From assembly GCF_003319125.1 (NCBI RefSeq), contig NZ_QOHG01000005.1:62001-126000 (forward strand): a stretch of 64,000 bases of DNA, written 5' to 3'. A program made the translations under genes and the position numbers. Numbering within the stretch: the first letter of the stretch is position 1; each line of letters starts with the position of its first letter. Below, in pieces: positions 25,287-34,881 of the stretch. This DNA comes from Blastococcus sp. TF02A-26. GTDB lineage: Bacteria; Actinomycetota; Actinomycetes; Mycobacteriales; Geodermatophilaceae. The notes below the pieces were generated by a model, which did not search any database, was not told where the DNA came from, and was given only the letters and a program-made list of their open reading frames with translations.

Positions 25287-26447
25287 GTGCGCAGCATCGT
25301 CGTCGCCAAGTTCGTGCCATGGCCACCGAACAGCGGGGACAAGCGCCGGACCCTCGGGATCGTCCGGGCGCTGCGGCAGCACGGTCCGGTGACCTTGTGC
25401 GCCTTCGAGGGCACCGACGAGGATCCCGAGCCGCTCCGGGCCGAGGGGATCGACGTCCAGACCGTTCCCTTGCGGCGCCGCCCGAGCGACCTCATCCGTT
25501 CGCTGCTGCGCAGCCGCTCCCTGACCGCTGCCCGGTTCTGGGACCGCGACCTCGCCTCGGTCGTCGCATCGGCCGCGACCTCCGACGCCGACGTGCTGGT
25601 GGTCGAGCACGTGCAGCTCCTCGACTACGCCCGGAGGGCGACGGCGGGCCTGCGCGTGCTCGACATGCACAACGTCGAGTCCCTCTTGATGGCCCGGATG
25701 GCCGCCGCGGCCCGGGGCCCGCGCCGCCTGGTCTACGCCGCCGAGTGCCGTGCGTTGCGCGCCCTCGAGCGTCGCGCCACCGGCGCGGACTTCGTCGCCG
25801 TGGTCAGCGACGCCGACCGGACGGCGCTGCGTCCGGTCGTGGACCACCCCCGCGTTGTCGTCGTACCCAACGCCTGGGACGAGCCGAACCCCCTCCCGCC
25901 CGCGGAGAAACCCGTCGTCAGCTTCGTCGCGCTCCTGTCCTGGGGACCGAACGTGCAGGCGGCCACGTGGTTCACCGAGCGCGTCTGGCCCCTCGTCGTC
26001 GACCGCCTCCCGGATGCACGCCTGCAGCTCGTGGGGCGCAACCCGACTGCGGAGGTGCGCGCCCTCGCCGGACCGACCGTGCGGGTGACCGGATCCGTTC
26101 CCGACCTCGACCCTTGGTACGCCCGCACCCGGGTCAGCGTGGCGCCGCTGCTGGCCGGCGGCGGATCGCGGCTGAAGATCCTCGAGTCGCTCGCCGCCGG
26201 CCGCCCGGTCGTCGCGACGACGATCGGCGCGGAGGGACTCGAGGACCTCGTCGGCCGGGGCGTCCTGGTCGAGGACGCCCCCGAGCGGATGGCCGCCGCC
26301 CTGGTCGACCTGCTCACCGACCGGAGGACCGCCGAGGCGCTCGGGCGTCGCGGAGCGGAGGCGGTCGCTGCCGACCACAGCTGGACGGCCGCGGTGCGCC
26401 CGCTGTTGGACGAACTGACCCCCGGACGGGGGAACGAGGCCGGCTGA
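25287..26447 (+). CDS. Family 4 glycosyltransferase (GT-B), copy 1
   Basis: The 386-residue enzyme has a two-domain GT-B layout. The N-terminal half starts SIVVAKFVPWPPNSGDKRRT, a start typical of this subfamily, and the C-terminal half has the donor site VAPLLAGGGSRLKILESLAA with the E-x7-E-type pattern and GRPVVATTIGAEGL. It should transfer a sugar from a nucleotide donor to the lipid-linked oligosaccharide. The GTG at 25287 follows GGAGG by about seven bases. It leads the second plus-strand glycan operon. Confidence 0.85.
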   Translation: MRSIVVAKFVPWPPNSGDKRRTLGIVRALRQHGPVTLCAFEGTDEDPEPLRAEGIDVQTVPLRRRPSDLIRSLLRSRSLTAARFWDRDLASVVASAATSDADVLVVEHVQLLDYARRATAGLRVLDMHNVESLLMARMAAAARGPRRLVYAAECRALRALERRATGADFVAVVSDADRTALRPVVDHPRVVVVPNAWDEPNPLPPAEKPVVSFVALLSWGPNVQAATWFTERVWPLVVDRLPDARLQLVGRNPTAEVRALAGPTVRVTGSVPDLDPWYARTRVSVAPLLAGGGSRLKILESLAAGRPVVATTIGAEGLEDLVGRGVLVEDAPERMAAALVDLLTDRRTAEALGRRGAEAVAADHSWTAAVRPLLDELTPGRGNEAG

Positions 26448-26514
26448 AGGGTGCATCACACCAGGCGCGGGCGTTCTCGCCGGTAACCTCCAGGGGTACT
26501 GCCCGAGGAGGATC

Positions 26515-27543
26515 ATGACGACCGTCGCCCCGGCGGACGGCGCGGCGGCGCCCGTCCGCGTGTCCGTCATCGCCCCCGTGCGCAACGAGGCCCACAACAT
26601 CCCCCGGGTCCTCGCGATGATCTCAGCCCAGACGCTGCCGCCGGACGAGGTCGTGTTCGCCGACGGGATGTCCGAGGACGGGACCCGAGACCTCCTCGTC
26701 GCGGCCGACGACCTGCCCGTGCGAGTCGTCGACAACCCCGACCGGATCGTCCCCGCCGGGCTGAACCGCGCGCTCGAGGCCTGCACGGGAGACGTCGTGG
26801 CCCGGATGGACGCGCACGCCCAGTACGCGCCGGACTACCTCGAGCAGGTCGTCGGCTTCCTGGCCGACCACCCGGAGGTCGCTGCCGTGGGCGGGTCCAT
26901 GGCCACGGCCGGTCGCGGCCCCTGGGGCCGCGCCATCGCCGCCACGTTGTCCCGCCCTTTCGGACTGGGCGGCGCCCGTCACCGGGTGGGCGGGGACGCC
27001 GGGCCGATCCAACACGTGTTCTCCGGGTGCTACCGGCGCCGGGCACTGGTCGCCGCCGGCGGTTGGGACGAGCGGTTCGCGGCGAATGAGGACTTCGAGG
27101 CGGACCTGCGGATCGCCGCCGCCGGGGGGGCGGTGTGGCTACACCCCGAGGCCACCTCGACGTGGTTCGTCCGGGAGTCGCTCCCGGCGCTGGCCCGGCA
27201 GATGTGGCGCTACGGCTATTACAAGGCGCTCACCCTGCGGCTGCACCCGGACTCGTTGCGGCCGCGACAGCTGGTGCCGCCCGCCGTCGTGGCCGGCCTC
27301 GTCGTCGCCACGGCAGCGCGCCCCAGGCTCGGGGCCGCTCTCGCCCTCGCCTACGCCGTCGCCGGTGGAGCACTCGGCGCCCGTGCCGCGGCGGCGGACG
27401 GCGCCGCACCGTGGCGCGGCGCGCTCGTGCCTCCCGTCGTGCATCTCTCCTGGGGAGCGGGGCTCCTGGCCGGCGTCGGTCGCTTCGCCCGAACCTCGGA
27501 CCGGACGGCCGTTCCCTCGCTGCGAGAGTCGGCCGGCGCATGA
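26515..27543 (+). CDS. Family 2 glycosyltransferase, ExoA-like
   Basis: The 342-residue enzyme has VSVIAPVRNEAHNIPRVLAM, VVFADGMSEDGTRDLL, the metal-binding RMDAHAQYAPDYLE and an acceptor-site motif FAANEDFEADLRI, followed by hydrophobic C-terminal segments. This order (PVRNE, GxSxDGT, DAHxxY) resembles ExoA of succinoglycan synthesis, a beta-glucosyltransferase, though the sugar cannot be fixed here. GAGGAGG precedes the ATG. Its stop overlaps the start of wzz copy 2 (ATGA). Confidence 0.85.
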   Translation: MTTVAPADGAAAPVRVSVIAPVRNEAHNIPRVLAMISAQTLPPDEVVFADGMSEDGTRDLLVAADDLPVRVVDNPDRIVPAGLNRALEACTGDVVARMDAHAQYAPDYLEQVVGFLADHPEVAAVGGSMATAGRGPWGRAIAATLSRPFGLGGARHRVGGDAGPIQHVFSGCYRRRALVAAGGWDERFAANEDFEADLRIAAAGGAVWLHPEATSTWFVRESLPALARQMWRYGYYKALTLRLHPDSLRPRQLVPPAVVAGLVVATAARPRLGAALALAYAVAGGALGARAAAADGAAPWRGALVPPVVHLSWGAGLLAGVGRFARTSDRTAVPSLRESAGA

Positions 27544-28475
27544 CCGCGCCCGAGGAGAACCAGCGGGTGGACCTGGTGTCGGCCCTGCGTCAGGGGTGGC
27601 TGTGGATCGTGGTCCTGACGGTGCTGGGCGCCCTGCTGCTCGCTGGCGCGCAGTTGCTGCGCCCGCCGGTCTACAGCAGCTCGGCGGACGTCGTCTGGCA
27701 GGCCGAGGGTGGCCAGGTGTTGCCGGTCCTGCCCGTCGCCGACAACGGTGACCCCGAGCGTCAGCTCAGCACGCAGGCGCGCCTGATCGTCGGCGACGTC
27801 GTCATGGAGGCAGCCGCCGACGCCGCCGGAGTGGATGTCGACGACCTCCGTGAGGCCACCGAGGTCGAGGTGCAGGAGAGCAGCAACGTGCTGGTCGTCG
27901 CCGTCACCGCCGGCACCGCCGAGGAGGCGCAGGAAGGCGCGGCCGCGGTCGTGGAGGCCTACGTCGACGACAACCGCGAGCGCGGCGTGGCGTCGCTGAC
28001 GGCCCAGGCCGATGCCCTGCAACCCCGGATCGACGCCCTGACCAGCCAGCTCGACGACATCGCCGCGCAGGAGGCCGACATCCTGGACGTCCCCGGCGGT
28101 GTCCTGGACCCGACGACGGGCGCCCGCCGGGACGCGCTGGTCGAGCAGCTGGCCGTGGCGACCGACCAGCAGGACCAGCTGCGCACGTCCGCGGCCCTCT
28201 ATGCCGGTCAGGCGTCCGTGATCTCCGGCGCGACCCTGCCGGAGGCCCCGTCCTCGACCTCGCTGCCGGTCGCGACGGCGTTGGGGGCGGCACTCGGCCT
28301 CGTCGCCGGGGTCCTGCTGGCGATCGTGCTCGCCACCCGGCGCAACCACCGTCCCGGGGGAGAGACCGTCGCCGGCGTGCCGGCCGGCACCGACCCCCGG
28401 CCCCGGGCGGGGGCCGGGACGAAGCCGGGGACCAAGCCCGGCACCAAACCCCAACAGGACCGGCGCTCCGCGTGA
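27540..28475 (+). CDS. Wzz-like polysaccharide co-polymerase, copy 2
   Basis: The 311-residue protein has VDLVSALRQGWLWIVVLTVL at its start (first helix 18-40), an extracytoplasmic domain with helical middle, and the second helix VATALGAALGLVAGVLLAIV near residue 255. The tail ends with a short TKPG repeat and no kinase domain. It is homologous to 19306-20238 (QQDQLRTSAALYAGQASVIS against QQDTFRASADLYTGPASVLR). It is coupled at both ends, by ATGA to the glycosyltransferase and by GTGA to the polymerase. Confidence 0.85.
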   Translation: MTAPEENQRVDLVSALRQGWLWIVVLTVLGALLLAGAQLLRPPVYSSSADVVWQAEGGQVLPVLPVADNGDPERQLSTQARLIVGDVVMEAAADAAGVDVDDLREATEVEVQESSNVLVVAVTAGTAEEAQEGAAAVVEAYVDDNRERGVASLTAQADALQPRIDALTSQLDDIAAQEADILDVPGGVLDPTTGARRDALVEQLAVATDQQDQLRTSAALYAGQASVISGATLPEAPSSTSLPVATALGAALGLVAGVLLAIVLATRRNHRPGGETVAGVPAGTDPRPRAGAGTKPGTKPGTKPQQDRRSA

Positions 28476-29758
28476 GCACGCCGCTCGCGGTACGTCGCGC
28501 CCGCCGGGTCGTGGTCGTGCTGCTGGCGGCCACCCTGCTCACCCAGCGCCTAGCCCTCCCCCTCGGCGCCGACCAGCTGCCCTTGTCGCTCCCCCTGGTG
28601 CTGGGAGTGCTGGTCATCGGCGTGGCGAGCGGCGCCCTGCGGATCGACCTGGCCGGGCTGAGGCTCTACGCCCTAGCCATGGGCGCTGTGGTGGTGTCCA
28701 CGCTGGTGGTGCTCGCCCTGGGCAGCTCACCGTCGCTGATGTCCCTGGTCTTCCTGCTGGCGATCTACACCGTCGCCGTCGTGCGGTCACCGGTGGCGCC
28801 CGGCTTGCTTGCGGACACCACCCACCGCGCCTACCTCGGGATCATGACCGGCGCGGCAGTGGTGAGCCTCGGGCAGGTCGTGATCCAGTACCTCGGGGTC
28901 CCGTACCAGGACTACCTGTTGCGGATCGTCCCGCCGGAGTTCGTGCAGCAGGGCTACGCCACCGGCGACCCGCTGATGTACGGCTCGGACCTGCACCGCA
29001 CCAACGCCGTGCTCTTCCTGGAGCCGTCGTTCCTCGGGTACTTCCTGGGCATCGCCGTCGTCATGGCACTGGCCCGGCACTGCTCGGCCTGGCGGGTCTG
29101 CCTGCTGGTCGCCGGCGCCGTGCCGTCGCTGGCGGGCAACGCCATCGTGGTCGTCCTCGCCGGCGTGGCCGTCCTTGCTGCCGGGCCCCTCCGGCGCAGG
29201 CTACGGGGCCTGGTGCCGGTCCTGGCGGTCGTCCTCGTCGTGGCCGTGGCCACGCCGCTGGGTGACCTGTACTTCGAGCGCAGCACCGAGATCTCCGGCG
29301 AGGACAACAGCACCACGCTACGACTCGTCGACCCGTACGAGATACTGCTGCCCGCCTGGTGGTCGACGCCCGAATCGGTGCTCGTGGGCAGCGGAGCCGG
29401 CGCGGCCACGGAGGTCATCAACACCACGACCGAGCAGGCGGTCACCACCCCCGTGATCCCGAAGCTGCTCGTCGAGTACGGGATCCTGGGCGCCGTCCCG
29501 GTGCTGCTGTTCCTCGGCTGGGCCCTGGTGGGCAACCCGCGGACGCGGCCTTGGTCACCAGGTCTGCTGATCGGCTTCTTCGTGGTCAACGCCGCGCTGC
29601 TGCAGGTGACCTTCGCCGTCGGCACCATCCTGCTGGCTCGCCTGGTGCCCGGAGTGCCCCGGCCCGGCGCTCCGCCGCCGGTGCCCGACGACCCGGGGGA
29701 CGGCGGGGCGGCCGCACCCGGCGATCAGGCCCACCTGACCGCGGGAGCACGCGGCTAG
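28472..29758 (+). CDS. O-antigen polymerase-like membrane protein (Wzy type), copy 2
   Basis: The 428-residue membrane protein has about eleven helices and the same signature segments as copy 1 (VLFLEPSFLGYFLGI, ATPLGDLYFERSTEISGED, VIPKLLVEYGILG). Together with the co-polymerase just upstream it forms a second complete chain-length/polymerase pair. The C-terminal 40 residues are Pro/Gly/Ala-rich. Its TAG stop (29756-29758) is also the first half of the TAGGGT box that precedes the next gene. Confidence 0.85.
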   Translation: MSTPLAVRRARRVVVVLLAATLLTQRLALPLGADQLPLSLPLVLGVLVIGVASGALRIDLAGLRLYALAMGAVVVSTLVVLALGSSPSLMSLVFLLAIYTVAVVRSPVAPGLLADTTHRAYLGIMTGAAVVSLGQVVIQYLGVPYQDYLLRIVPPEFVQQGYATGDPLMYGSDLHRTNAVLFLEPSFLGYFLGIAVVMALARHCSAWRVCLLVAGAVPSLAGNAIVVVLAGVAVLAAGPLRRRLRGLVPVLAVVLVVAVATPLGDLYFERSTEISGEDNSTTLRLVDPYEILLPAWWSTPESVLVGSGAGAATEVINTTTEQAVTTPVIPKLLVEYGILGAVPVLLFLGWALVGNPRTRPWSPGLLIGFFVVNAALLQVTFAVGTILLARLVPGVPRPGAPPPVPDDPGDGGAAAPGDQAHLTAGARG

Positions 29759-29767
29759 GGTCGCCGC

Positions 29768-30658
29768 ATGCGTCTCCAGGTGCTCTACCGGACCCATCCG
29801 GGCTCGAACACGAAGTCCCGGCCGTCCTGGTTCGACCGGCGCGCCGCGTGGGAGTCGCTGACGGCGAGCCTGGCGGCAGTCGAGCACAGCGCTGTCACCG
29901 TCGTGGTCGACGGCGGACTCCCCCGGGAGCTGGTCGAGGCCATCGGCCGGGAACACCGGCAGGTCACGGTCCGGGGAGGCCGGGCGTCGACGAGCTTCCG
30001 CTGCGCCCTGGCAGTCGGGCGCGAGATCAGCCGCACCGCTCCCGACGACACGCTGGTCTGGTTCGCCGAGGACGACTACCTGTACCGGCCCGATGCGATG
30101 CCCTCCCTCGTGGCAGCCGTCGGCGCCCTCCCCGACGTCGACTACTTCACTCTGTTCACGCCGGACGACTCCGCATGGCACGCCTCGCACCCGAGCCAGC
30201 CCGACCACCGGGTGCCCGCCCTCCCCGGTGGCCCGGTGCACGCCGGTGGGCACCGGTGGCAGCGGATCGCGAAGACCACCTCGACCTTCGGCGTGCGCGC
30301 CCGGGCACTCCGCTCCGACAGGTGGCTGCTGGACCTCGGCAGCCGGGTGGGCGCACCATTCGACACGGCGACGTGGCACGCGCTCCAGCGGCTCCGGCCG
30401 TTCCCGTGGCGACATCTGCTCTCCGACCTCGACCCGGCGGCCTCACGACGTGGCACGGCGAAGGTCGTCGCCAAGCCGGCCATGCGAGCCGTGCTCAACA
30501 CCGCGGGACTGGTCAGCCGGCCCCGGGTGCTCGTCGCGCCGGTCGACGACCTCGCCGTGCACATGGAGGTCGAGCACCTGTCCGGCGGCACGGACTGGGC
30601 GGCGCTCGCTCGGCAGGTGGAGACCGCCCACGGCCTCGGGCCGCACCAGGGCGGCTGA
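29768..30658 (+). CDS. Predicted glycosyltransferase-like protein (GT-A fold)
   Basis: The 296-residue protein opens MRLQVLYRTHPGSNTKSRPS, and has TVVVDGGLP and a central VWFAEDDYLYRPDAMPSLVA that looks like the acidic metal-binding region of GT-A enzymes. I do not recognise an established family; the call rests on that motif and on its place at the end of a glycan operon. TAGGGT six bases before the ATG suggests it also has its own leaderless promoter. It converges with the next gene at a distance of eleven bases. Confidence 0.6.
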   Translation: MRLQVLYRTHPGSNTKSRPSWFDRRAAWESLTASLAAVEHSAVTVVVDGGLPRELVEAIGREHRQVTVRGGRASTSFRCALAVGREISRTAPDDTLVWFAEDDYLYRPDAMPSLVAAVGALPDVDYFTLFTPDDSAWHASHPSQPDHRVPALPGGPVHAGGHRWQRIAKTTSTFGVRARALRSDRWLLDLGSRVGAPFDTATWHALQRLRPFPWRHLLSDLDPAASRRGTAKVVAKPAMRAVLNTAGLVSRPRVLVAPVDDLAVHMEVEHLSGGTDWAALARQVETAHGLGPHQGG

Positions 30659-30669
30659 CCGCCGCTGCC

Positions 30670-31812
30670 CTACGAGGCGGGCGCCCCCGCTCGGAGCAGG
30701 CCGGAGAACAGGCGCTCGTAGCCGTCCAGCATCCGCTCGGGGGTGAAGGAGCGGGCCACCTCACGGCCCTGAGCGGCGATCCGTCGGCGTGCGTCGTCGT
30801 CCTGGACCAGGTCCACGAGCGCCCGGCCGATGTGCTCGGACGTGGCCAGGACCAGCCGCGCGTCGACGCGGTCGGTGAGATGGTCGGCCCCGAAGCCCAC
30901 GAGCGTGGTGACCGCCGCGAGCCCGAAGGACATGGCCTCGGGCAGAGCCAGGCCGAAGCCCTCGGACAGGGACGGGAACAGGAAGACCTGGCTCTCGTTC
31001 ATGAGCCGGATCTGCTCGGCCCGGCTCACGCGGGGCAGCACCGTCACCGCCTGGCGGTCCTCGGGCGCGAAGTGGCCGGCGATCTCGGCCTGGGACTTGC
31101 CCGTGCCACCGACGACGAGCCGGGCGTCGGGGCATGCCGCACGGAGCATCCGGAAGGCCGCGGGCACGTACCAAGAGCCCTTGCGGGTCTCCCAGGTGCC
31201 GAACCAGAGGACCTGTCCCGGGACCCGCTGGTCCAGCGGCCTGATCTCCGCGCTCCTCGCCAGCAGCTCCGGATGGACGGCCGCGGGGATGTGCACCACC
31301 TCACCCCTGGACCGGAGCTGGCCGAGATCACGCAGGTTCTGCACCACGGTGATGTCGGCTGCGGCCACGCCGGCGTACTCCCAGCGGTCGGCGAAGGGGG
31401 CGGTGATGAGCCGGTAGGCCAACGAGGCGGGGAAGTGGCCGAGCCGAGCCTCCGCGAGGGTAACGCCGTGGTCGTAGATGGCCATGCCGTGGACGTGGCT
31501 CACCAGCGCCGGACGCGGCCCGTCGATCGCTCTCAGCCGCCGGAAGAGCGGATAGCCCATGCCGGAGGAGCTCATGACGAGGTCGTAGGACTCCGGGTGT
31601 GCGCGGACGGCGGCCCGGCTGAGCCACTGGGGCATGGCCAGGCGGTCGACGAGCAGCCTCGGAAACGGCCGAGCGGGGATGTCGTAGTCCTCCTGGTGCC
31701 GGACGTCGACGTCGTGTCCTCTCGCGGTGAGGCCGTCGTGCAGCAGGTGGTAGATGCGCGAGGCGCCGCCGTCGGGGTCGTTCGGCGAGTGCGAGAGCAG
31801 CAGGATCTTCAC
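30670..31812 (-). CDS. Family 4 glycosyltransferase (GT-B), copy 2
   Basis: The 380-residue enzyme starts VKILLLSHSPNDPDGGASRI and carries the GT4 donor-binding motif VFLFPSLSEGFGLALPEAMS (about residues 290-309), followed by VVTTLVGFGADHL-like sequence. It probably adds a sugar to the repeat unit in the cytoplasm. The GTG at 31812 overlaps the flippase stop (GTGA), so it is the last gene of a minus-strand operon with the initiating transferase and flippase copy 2. Confidence 0.88.
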   Translation of the reverse strand: MKILLLSHSPNDPDGGASRIYHLLHDGLTARGHDVDVRHQEDYDIPARPFPRLLVDRLAMPQWLSRAAVRAHPESYDLVMSSSGMGYPLFRRLRAIDGPRPALVSHVHGMAIYDHGVTLAEARLGHFPASLAYRLITAPFADRWEYAGVAAADITVVQNLRDLGQLRSRGEVVHIPAAVHPELLARSAEIRPLDQRVPGQVLWFGTWETRKGSWYVPAAFRMLRAACPDARLVVGGTGKSQAEIAGHFAPEDRQAVTVLPRVSRAEQIRLMNESQVFLFPSLSEGFGLALPEAMSFGLAAVTTLVGFGADHLTDRVDARLVLATSEHIGRALVDLVQDDDARRRIAAQGREVARSFTPERMLDGYERLFSGLLRAGAPAS

Positions 31813-33125
31813 ACGGTCTCCTTCGGAGTATGGGCGCCCGGAGCGCGGTCGTCCGGATCGGCCGCCGACTCCTTCCGCCCGAGCGCGACGGCGCGCGCGA
31901 ACAGGAACCAGCACAGCGGCAGGACTGACGCACCGGCCACGACGAAGCCGAGGGCCGCACCGGGCGCACCGGCGGTCTGCGCGCCGATCGTGGACAGGAT
32001 TAGGATGAGGGGGCCGAGCACCGCGTTGACCCACACGCTGTAGGAGACGCGGTTGAGGGCCCGCATGACGGCGGTCGCGCCGACGGATGCGCCGGTCAGG
32101 CAGGTGAACGCGATCATCGCCGGCAGGGTGTCGCGCGCACTGGCCCACGTCTCCCCCAGCAACGCCTCCCCCGCGGCGTCCGGCAACAGGAGGAGCACCG
32201 TGCCCCAGAGCGCGTCGACGACGACGAGGACGACGCTGACGGCGATGCCGACACGGATCAGCTGCGGCCGGGGTGGACTGCGGCGCACGAGCTCGGGGAT
32301 CACGAACGAGGCGACGGCGAAGCCGACGATGTTCAGTGGACCGAGGAGGGTCTGGGCGGCTCGGAGCGCCCCGACGGCGTCCACGCCGCCGAGCGCCGCG
32401 ATGAGCACGAACGCGAGTTGGACCGCGCCGAGGATGACGAGCGCGTTGAGCGTCGAGGGCAGGCTGACGTCCCGGTGGTCCCCGAGCCAGCGGGCGGCTG
32501 TGCCGAACGTGGGCTGCCGACCGTTCTGACGTGCGCCGACCAGTGCCGCCACGAGCGCCGCGCCGGCCCACGCGAGCACGAAGGGGACCGCCCGGTCGGC
32601 TCCCGCAACCAGCAGGACCGTCACGGCGACGGCCTGGAGGACCGTCCACAGCAGGTCGTTGACGAAGGCGTCGCGCGGAATGCCCTGTGCCACGAACGCC
32701 GTCCGCCACATGTCCTGCAGCACGAGCGCGGGCAGCAGGACACCCACGGCGATCAGCACCCCTCGAAGCGACGGGTACACCAGTGCGCCGGCGGCGATCG
32801 TGAGCAGACCGGCCACAGCACCGGCGGCCACCGCCACGCCGCCGGCCGCTGCCGCCGCACGCATCTGGGTCGCCCGTGCGGCGCCCGCGAAGCGGATGAC
32901 GAGGACCTGTCCGCACGGCCCCTGCGCGGTGGCGATGACGAAGCTGTACACCGAGAAGGCGAGCGCGAAGGCGCCGAACTCCTCCCCGGAGACGACCCGG
33001 GCGATGACGAAGGTGAGCCCCGCGTTGGCGAGGCTCGACACCGCCTGGTCGGCGATGACCCACATCCCGCGGTTCCGGACTCGCGCGATCCGCTCCGCCG
33101 GCTCGTCGGGGACGACCTCGGTCAT
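31809..33125 (-). CDS. Polysaccharide flippase-like protein (Wzx/MATE-type), copy 2
   Basis: The 438-residue membrane protein has about twelve to fourteen helices, starting GMWVIADQAVSSLANAGLTF, and is homologous to flippase copy 1. It should move the undecaprenyl-linked repeat unit outward for the polymerase. The ATG at 33125 is used; a GTG at 33152 would overlap the end of the preceding gene region more closely. It lies between the initiating phosphosugar transferase and a glycosyltransferase, the usual Wzx/Wzy setting. Confidence 0.82.
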   Translation of the reverse strand: MTEVVPDEPAERIARVRNRGMWVIADQAVSSLANAGLTFVIARVVSGEEFGAFALAFSVYSFVIATAQGPCGQVLVIRFAGAARATQMRAAAAAGGVAVAAGAVAGLLTIAAGALVYPSLRGVLIAVGVLLPALVLQDMWRTAFVAQGIPRDAFVNDLLWTVLQAVAVTVLLVAGADRAVPFVLAWAGAALVAALVGARQNGRQPTFGTAARWLGDHRDVSLPSTLNALVILGAVQLAFVLIAALGGVDAVGALRAAQTLLGPLNIVGFAVASFVIPELVRRSPPRPQLIRVGIAVSVVLVVVDALWGTVLLLLPDAAGEALLGETWASARDTLPAMIAFTCLTGASVGATAVMRALNRVSYSVWVNAVLGPLILILSTIGAQTAGAPGAALGFVVAGASVLPLCWFLFARAVALGRKESAADPDDRAPGAHTPKETV

Positions 33126-33159
33126 GCGGGCCGAGCGCCGCCGGGCGGCCACGCTCCGG

Positions 33160-34761
33160 TCATGCGCCGGATCCGCGGACGACGGAGCTCAGCGTCCGCA
33201 TCATGATTTTGACGTCGAGCCACAGCGACCAGTTCTCGATGTAGTAGTTGTCGAAGCGCGCGCGTTCGGAGATCGACGTGTCGCCCCGCAAGTTGTGGAT
33301 CTGCGCCCAACCGGTCAAGCCTGATGGCACTCGGTGACGGGCGTGGTAGCTCGGATAGAGCTCGCGGAACTGGGAGACGAAGTGCGGTCGCTCGGGGCGG
33401 GGACCGACCAGGCTCATGTCCCCGGACAGGACGTTGAGCAGCTGAGGGAGCTCGTCGAGGGATGACTTGCGCAGGAAGCGACCGAGTCCGCCGAGCCGGT
33501 CGTCCTGGGCGATGTTCCACGTCGTCGCGGACTCCGCCTCGCTGGCCGGTCGCATGGACCGGAACTTGAGGACCGTGAACGAGCGGCCGTCGACGCCGAC
33601 CCGTTCCTGCCGGAAGAGGATGCCGGGGCCGCCGTCGAGCCGGACGGCGAGAGCGATCGCGGCCATGACCGGGGCGATCAGCAGGAGGACGAGACCCGAG
33701 AGCAGGACGTCGAACGCTCGCTTGGCCCGCCATCCCGGCGTGCGGTAGGTGGCGCGGCGCAGCCGGATGAGCGGGATGCCCCAGAGCTGCTCGACGTCGG
33801 CGCCCACGTTGTGCAGCTCGAAGAACCGGGGCACGAGGAACAGCTCGCAGTGGTGGCGGCCGGAGGTTCGGATGAGGTCCACCATCGCCGATTCCTTGTG
33901 CGCAGAGAACGCGACGACGACGTCGGACACCGATTCCCGCTCGAGCACCTCGGCCAGGGCCCAGGGCCCACCGAGGACGGGCAGACCGGAGTCACCACCG
34001 GTCATCCGTGGATCGGCGTCGAGGAAGCCGATCGGGCGGAGGCCGTACTCGGGATGGTCCTGCAGGACCTCGGCGATCTGACTGCCGACCTGTCCCGCCC
34101 CGACGACGAGGGTGCGGCGGGCTGGGCGTCCGCTGCGCCGGAGGCTCCGCACGGCGGCATACGAGAGGGTGCGGAACACCAGCACGAGAAGACCGACGAG
34201 GCAGACGGCTCCGACGAAGCTCCAGTCGATCAGGTACCCGTCGGACGACACCCCGGACCACGCCATGTCGGCGAGGATGGCGATCCCGGAGGCGGCGAGC
34301 CAGCGCCCGGCGATGCGCGGGGCGTCGTCCAGCACGGAGAGGGTCAGTCGCGGGCGGTGCAGCCCGCCGAGCCACAGGACGACGAGGAGGGCGGCACCGA
34401 ACAGCGCCATCAACCGCCACGACTGGGGCATCGCGAGGACGCCGATGCCGACCGCGGCCGCGTCGGCCGCCACCAGCAGCGCCGAGGGGCCGCGTCGGTG
34501 CAGGAGCTTGATCCAGCGGCTCCGGAGCCGAGGGGCGGGCCGGCGCGTGGACGGTGCCGCCCCGCTGGTGACCGACATGGTCGCCCTGGATACGGACGGG
34601 AGCGAAGGCGCGGCCGTGGCACCGGCTGTTGCCGTTCCGTCCGGCCCGATCGCCGGATCCGCGGCGTGTTCCTGCTGCCTCCCGATGGCCGCGGGGGCCG
34701 GGAGCGGTGCGGGCTCGGGCAGCGCACTGGCGGCCGAGCGAGGGGGCAGAGCACGAGTCAT
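33160..34761 (-). CDS. Undecaprenyl-phosphate sugar phosphotransferase (WbaP/CpsE-type initiating enzyme)
   Basis: At 533 residues this is a full-length polyprenyl phosphotransferase: about 90 residues of Ala/Pro-rich start, four helices, a CoA-binding-like domain (TLVVGAGQVGSQIAEVL), one helix (KRAFDVLLSGLVLLL) and the C-terminal catalytic domain with FRQERVGVDGRSFTVLKFRS, RKSSLDELPQLLNVL and GDMSLVGPRPERP. It loads the first sugar phosphate onto undecaprenyl phosphate at the cytoplasmic face and so starts synthesis of the polymer. GAGGAGAG precedes the ATG at 34761. Confidence 0.93.
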   Translation of the reverse strand: MTRALPPRSAASALPEPAPLPAPAAIGRQQEHAADPAIGPDGTATAGATAAPSLPSVSRATMSVTSGAAPSTRRPAPRLRSRWIKLLHRRGPSALLVAADAAAVGIGVLAMPQSWRLMALFGAALLVVLWLGGLHRPRLTLSVLDDAPRIAGRWLAASGIAILADMAWSGVSSDGYLIDWSFVGAVCLVGLLVLVFRTLSYAAVRSLRRSGRPARRTLVVGAGQVGSQIAEVLQDHPEYGLRPIGFLDADPRMTGGDSGLPVLGGPWALAEVLERESVSDVVVAFSAHKESAMVDLIRTSGRHHCELFLVPRFFELHNVGADVEQLWGIPLIRLRRATYRTPGWRAKRAFDVLLSGLVLLLIAPVMAAIALAVRLDGGPGILFRQERVGVDGRSFTVLKFRSMRPASEAESATTWNIAQDDRLGGLGRFLRKSSLDELPQLLNVLSGDMSLVGPRPERPHFVSQFRELYPSYHARHRVPSGLTGWAQIHNLRGDTSISERARFDNYYIENWSLWLDVKIMMRTLSSVVRGSGA

Positions 34762-34881
34762 GGAACTCTCCTCAGGGGCATCGAGAAGTGGGCGAAGGCA
34801 GACGGCAGCGCGCGCGGACCGACGAGGCGGAACCAGGCGCGACGCCCGACGAGGCATCGGTCGGAGGTCCGTACCGACGGG

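Noticed and set aside
29359-32043. Open frame of 894 codons on the plus strand
   Set aside because: It covers part of wzy copy 2, the GT-like gene and the antisense of the GT4 and flippase genes. Composition is Arg/Gly/Pro-rich as in shadow frames.
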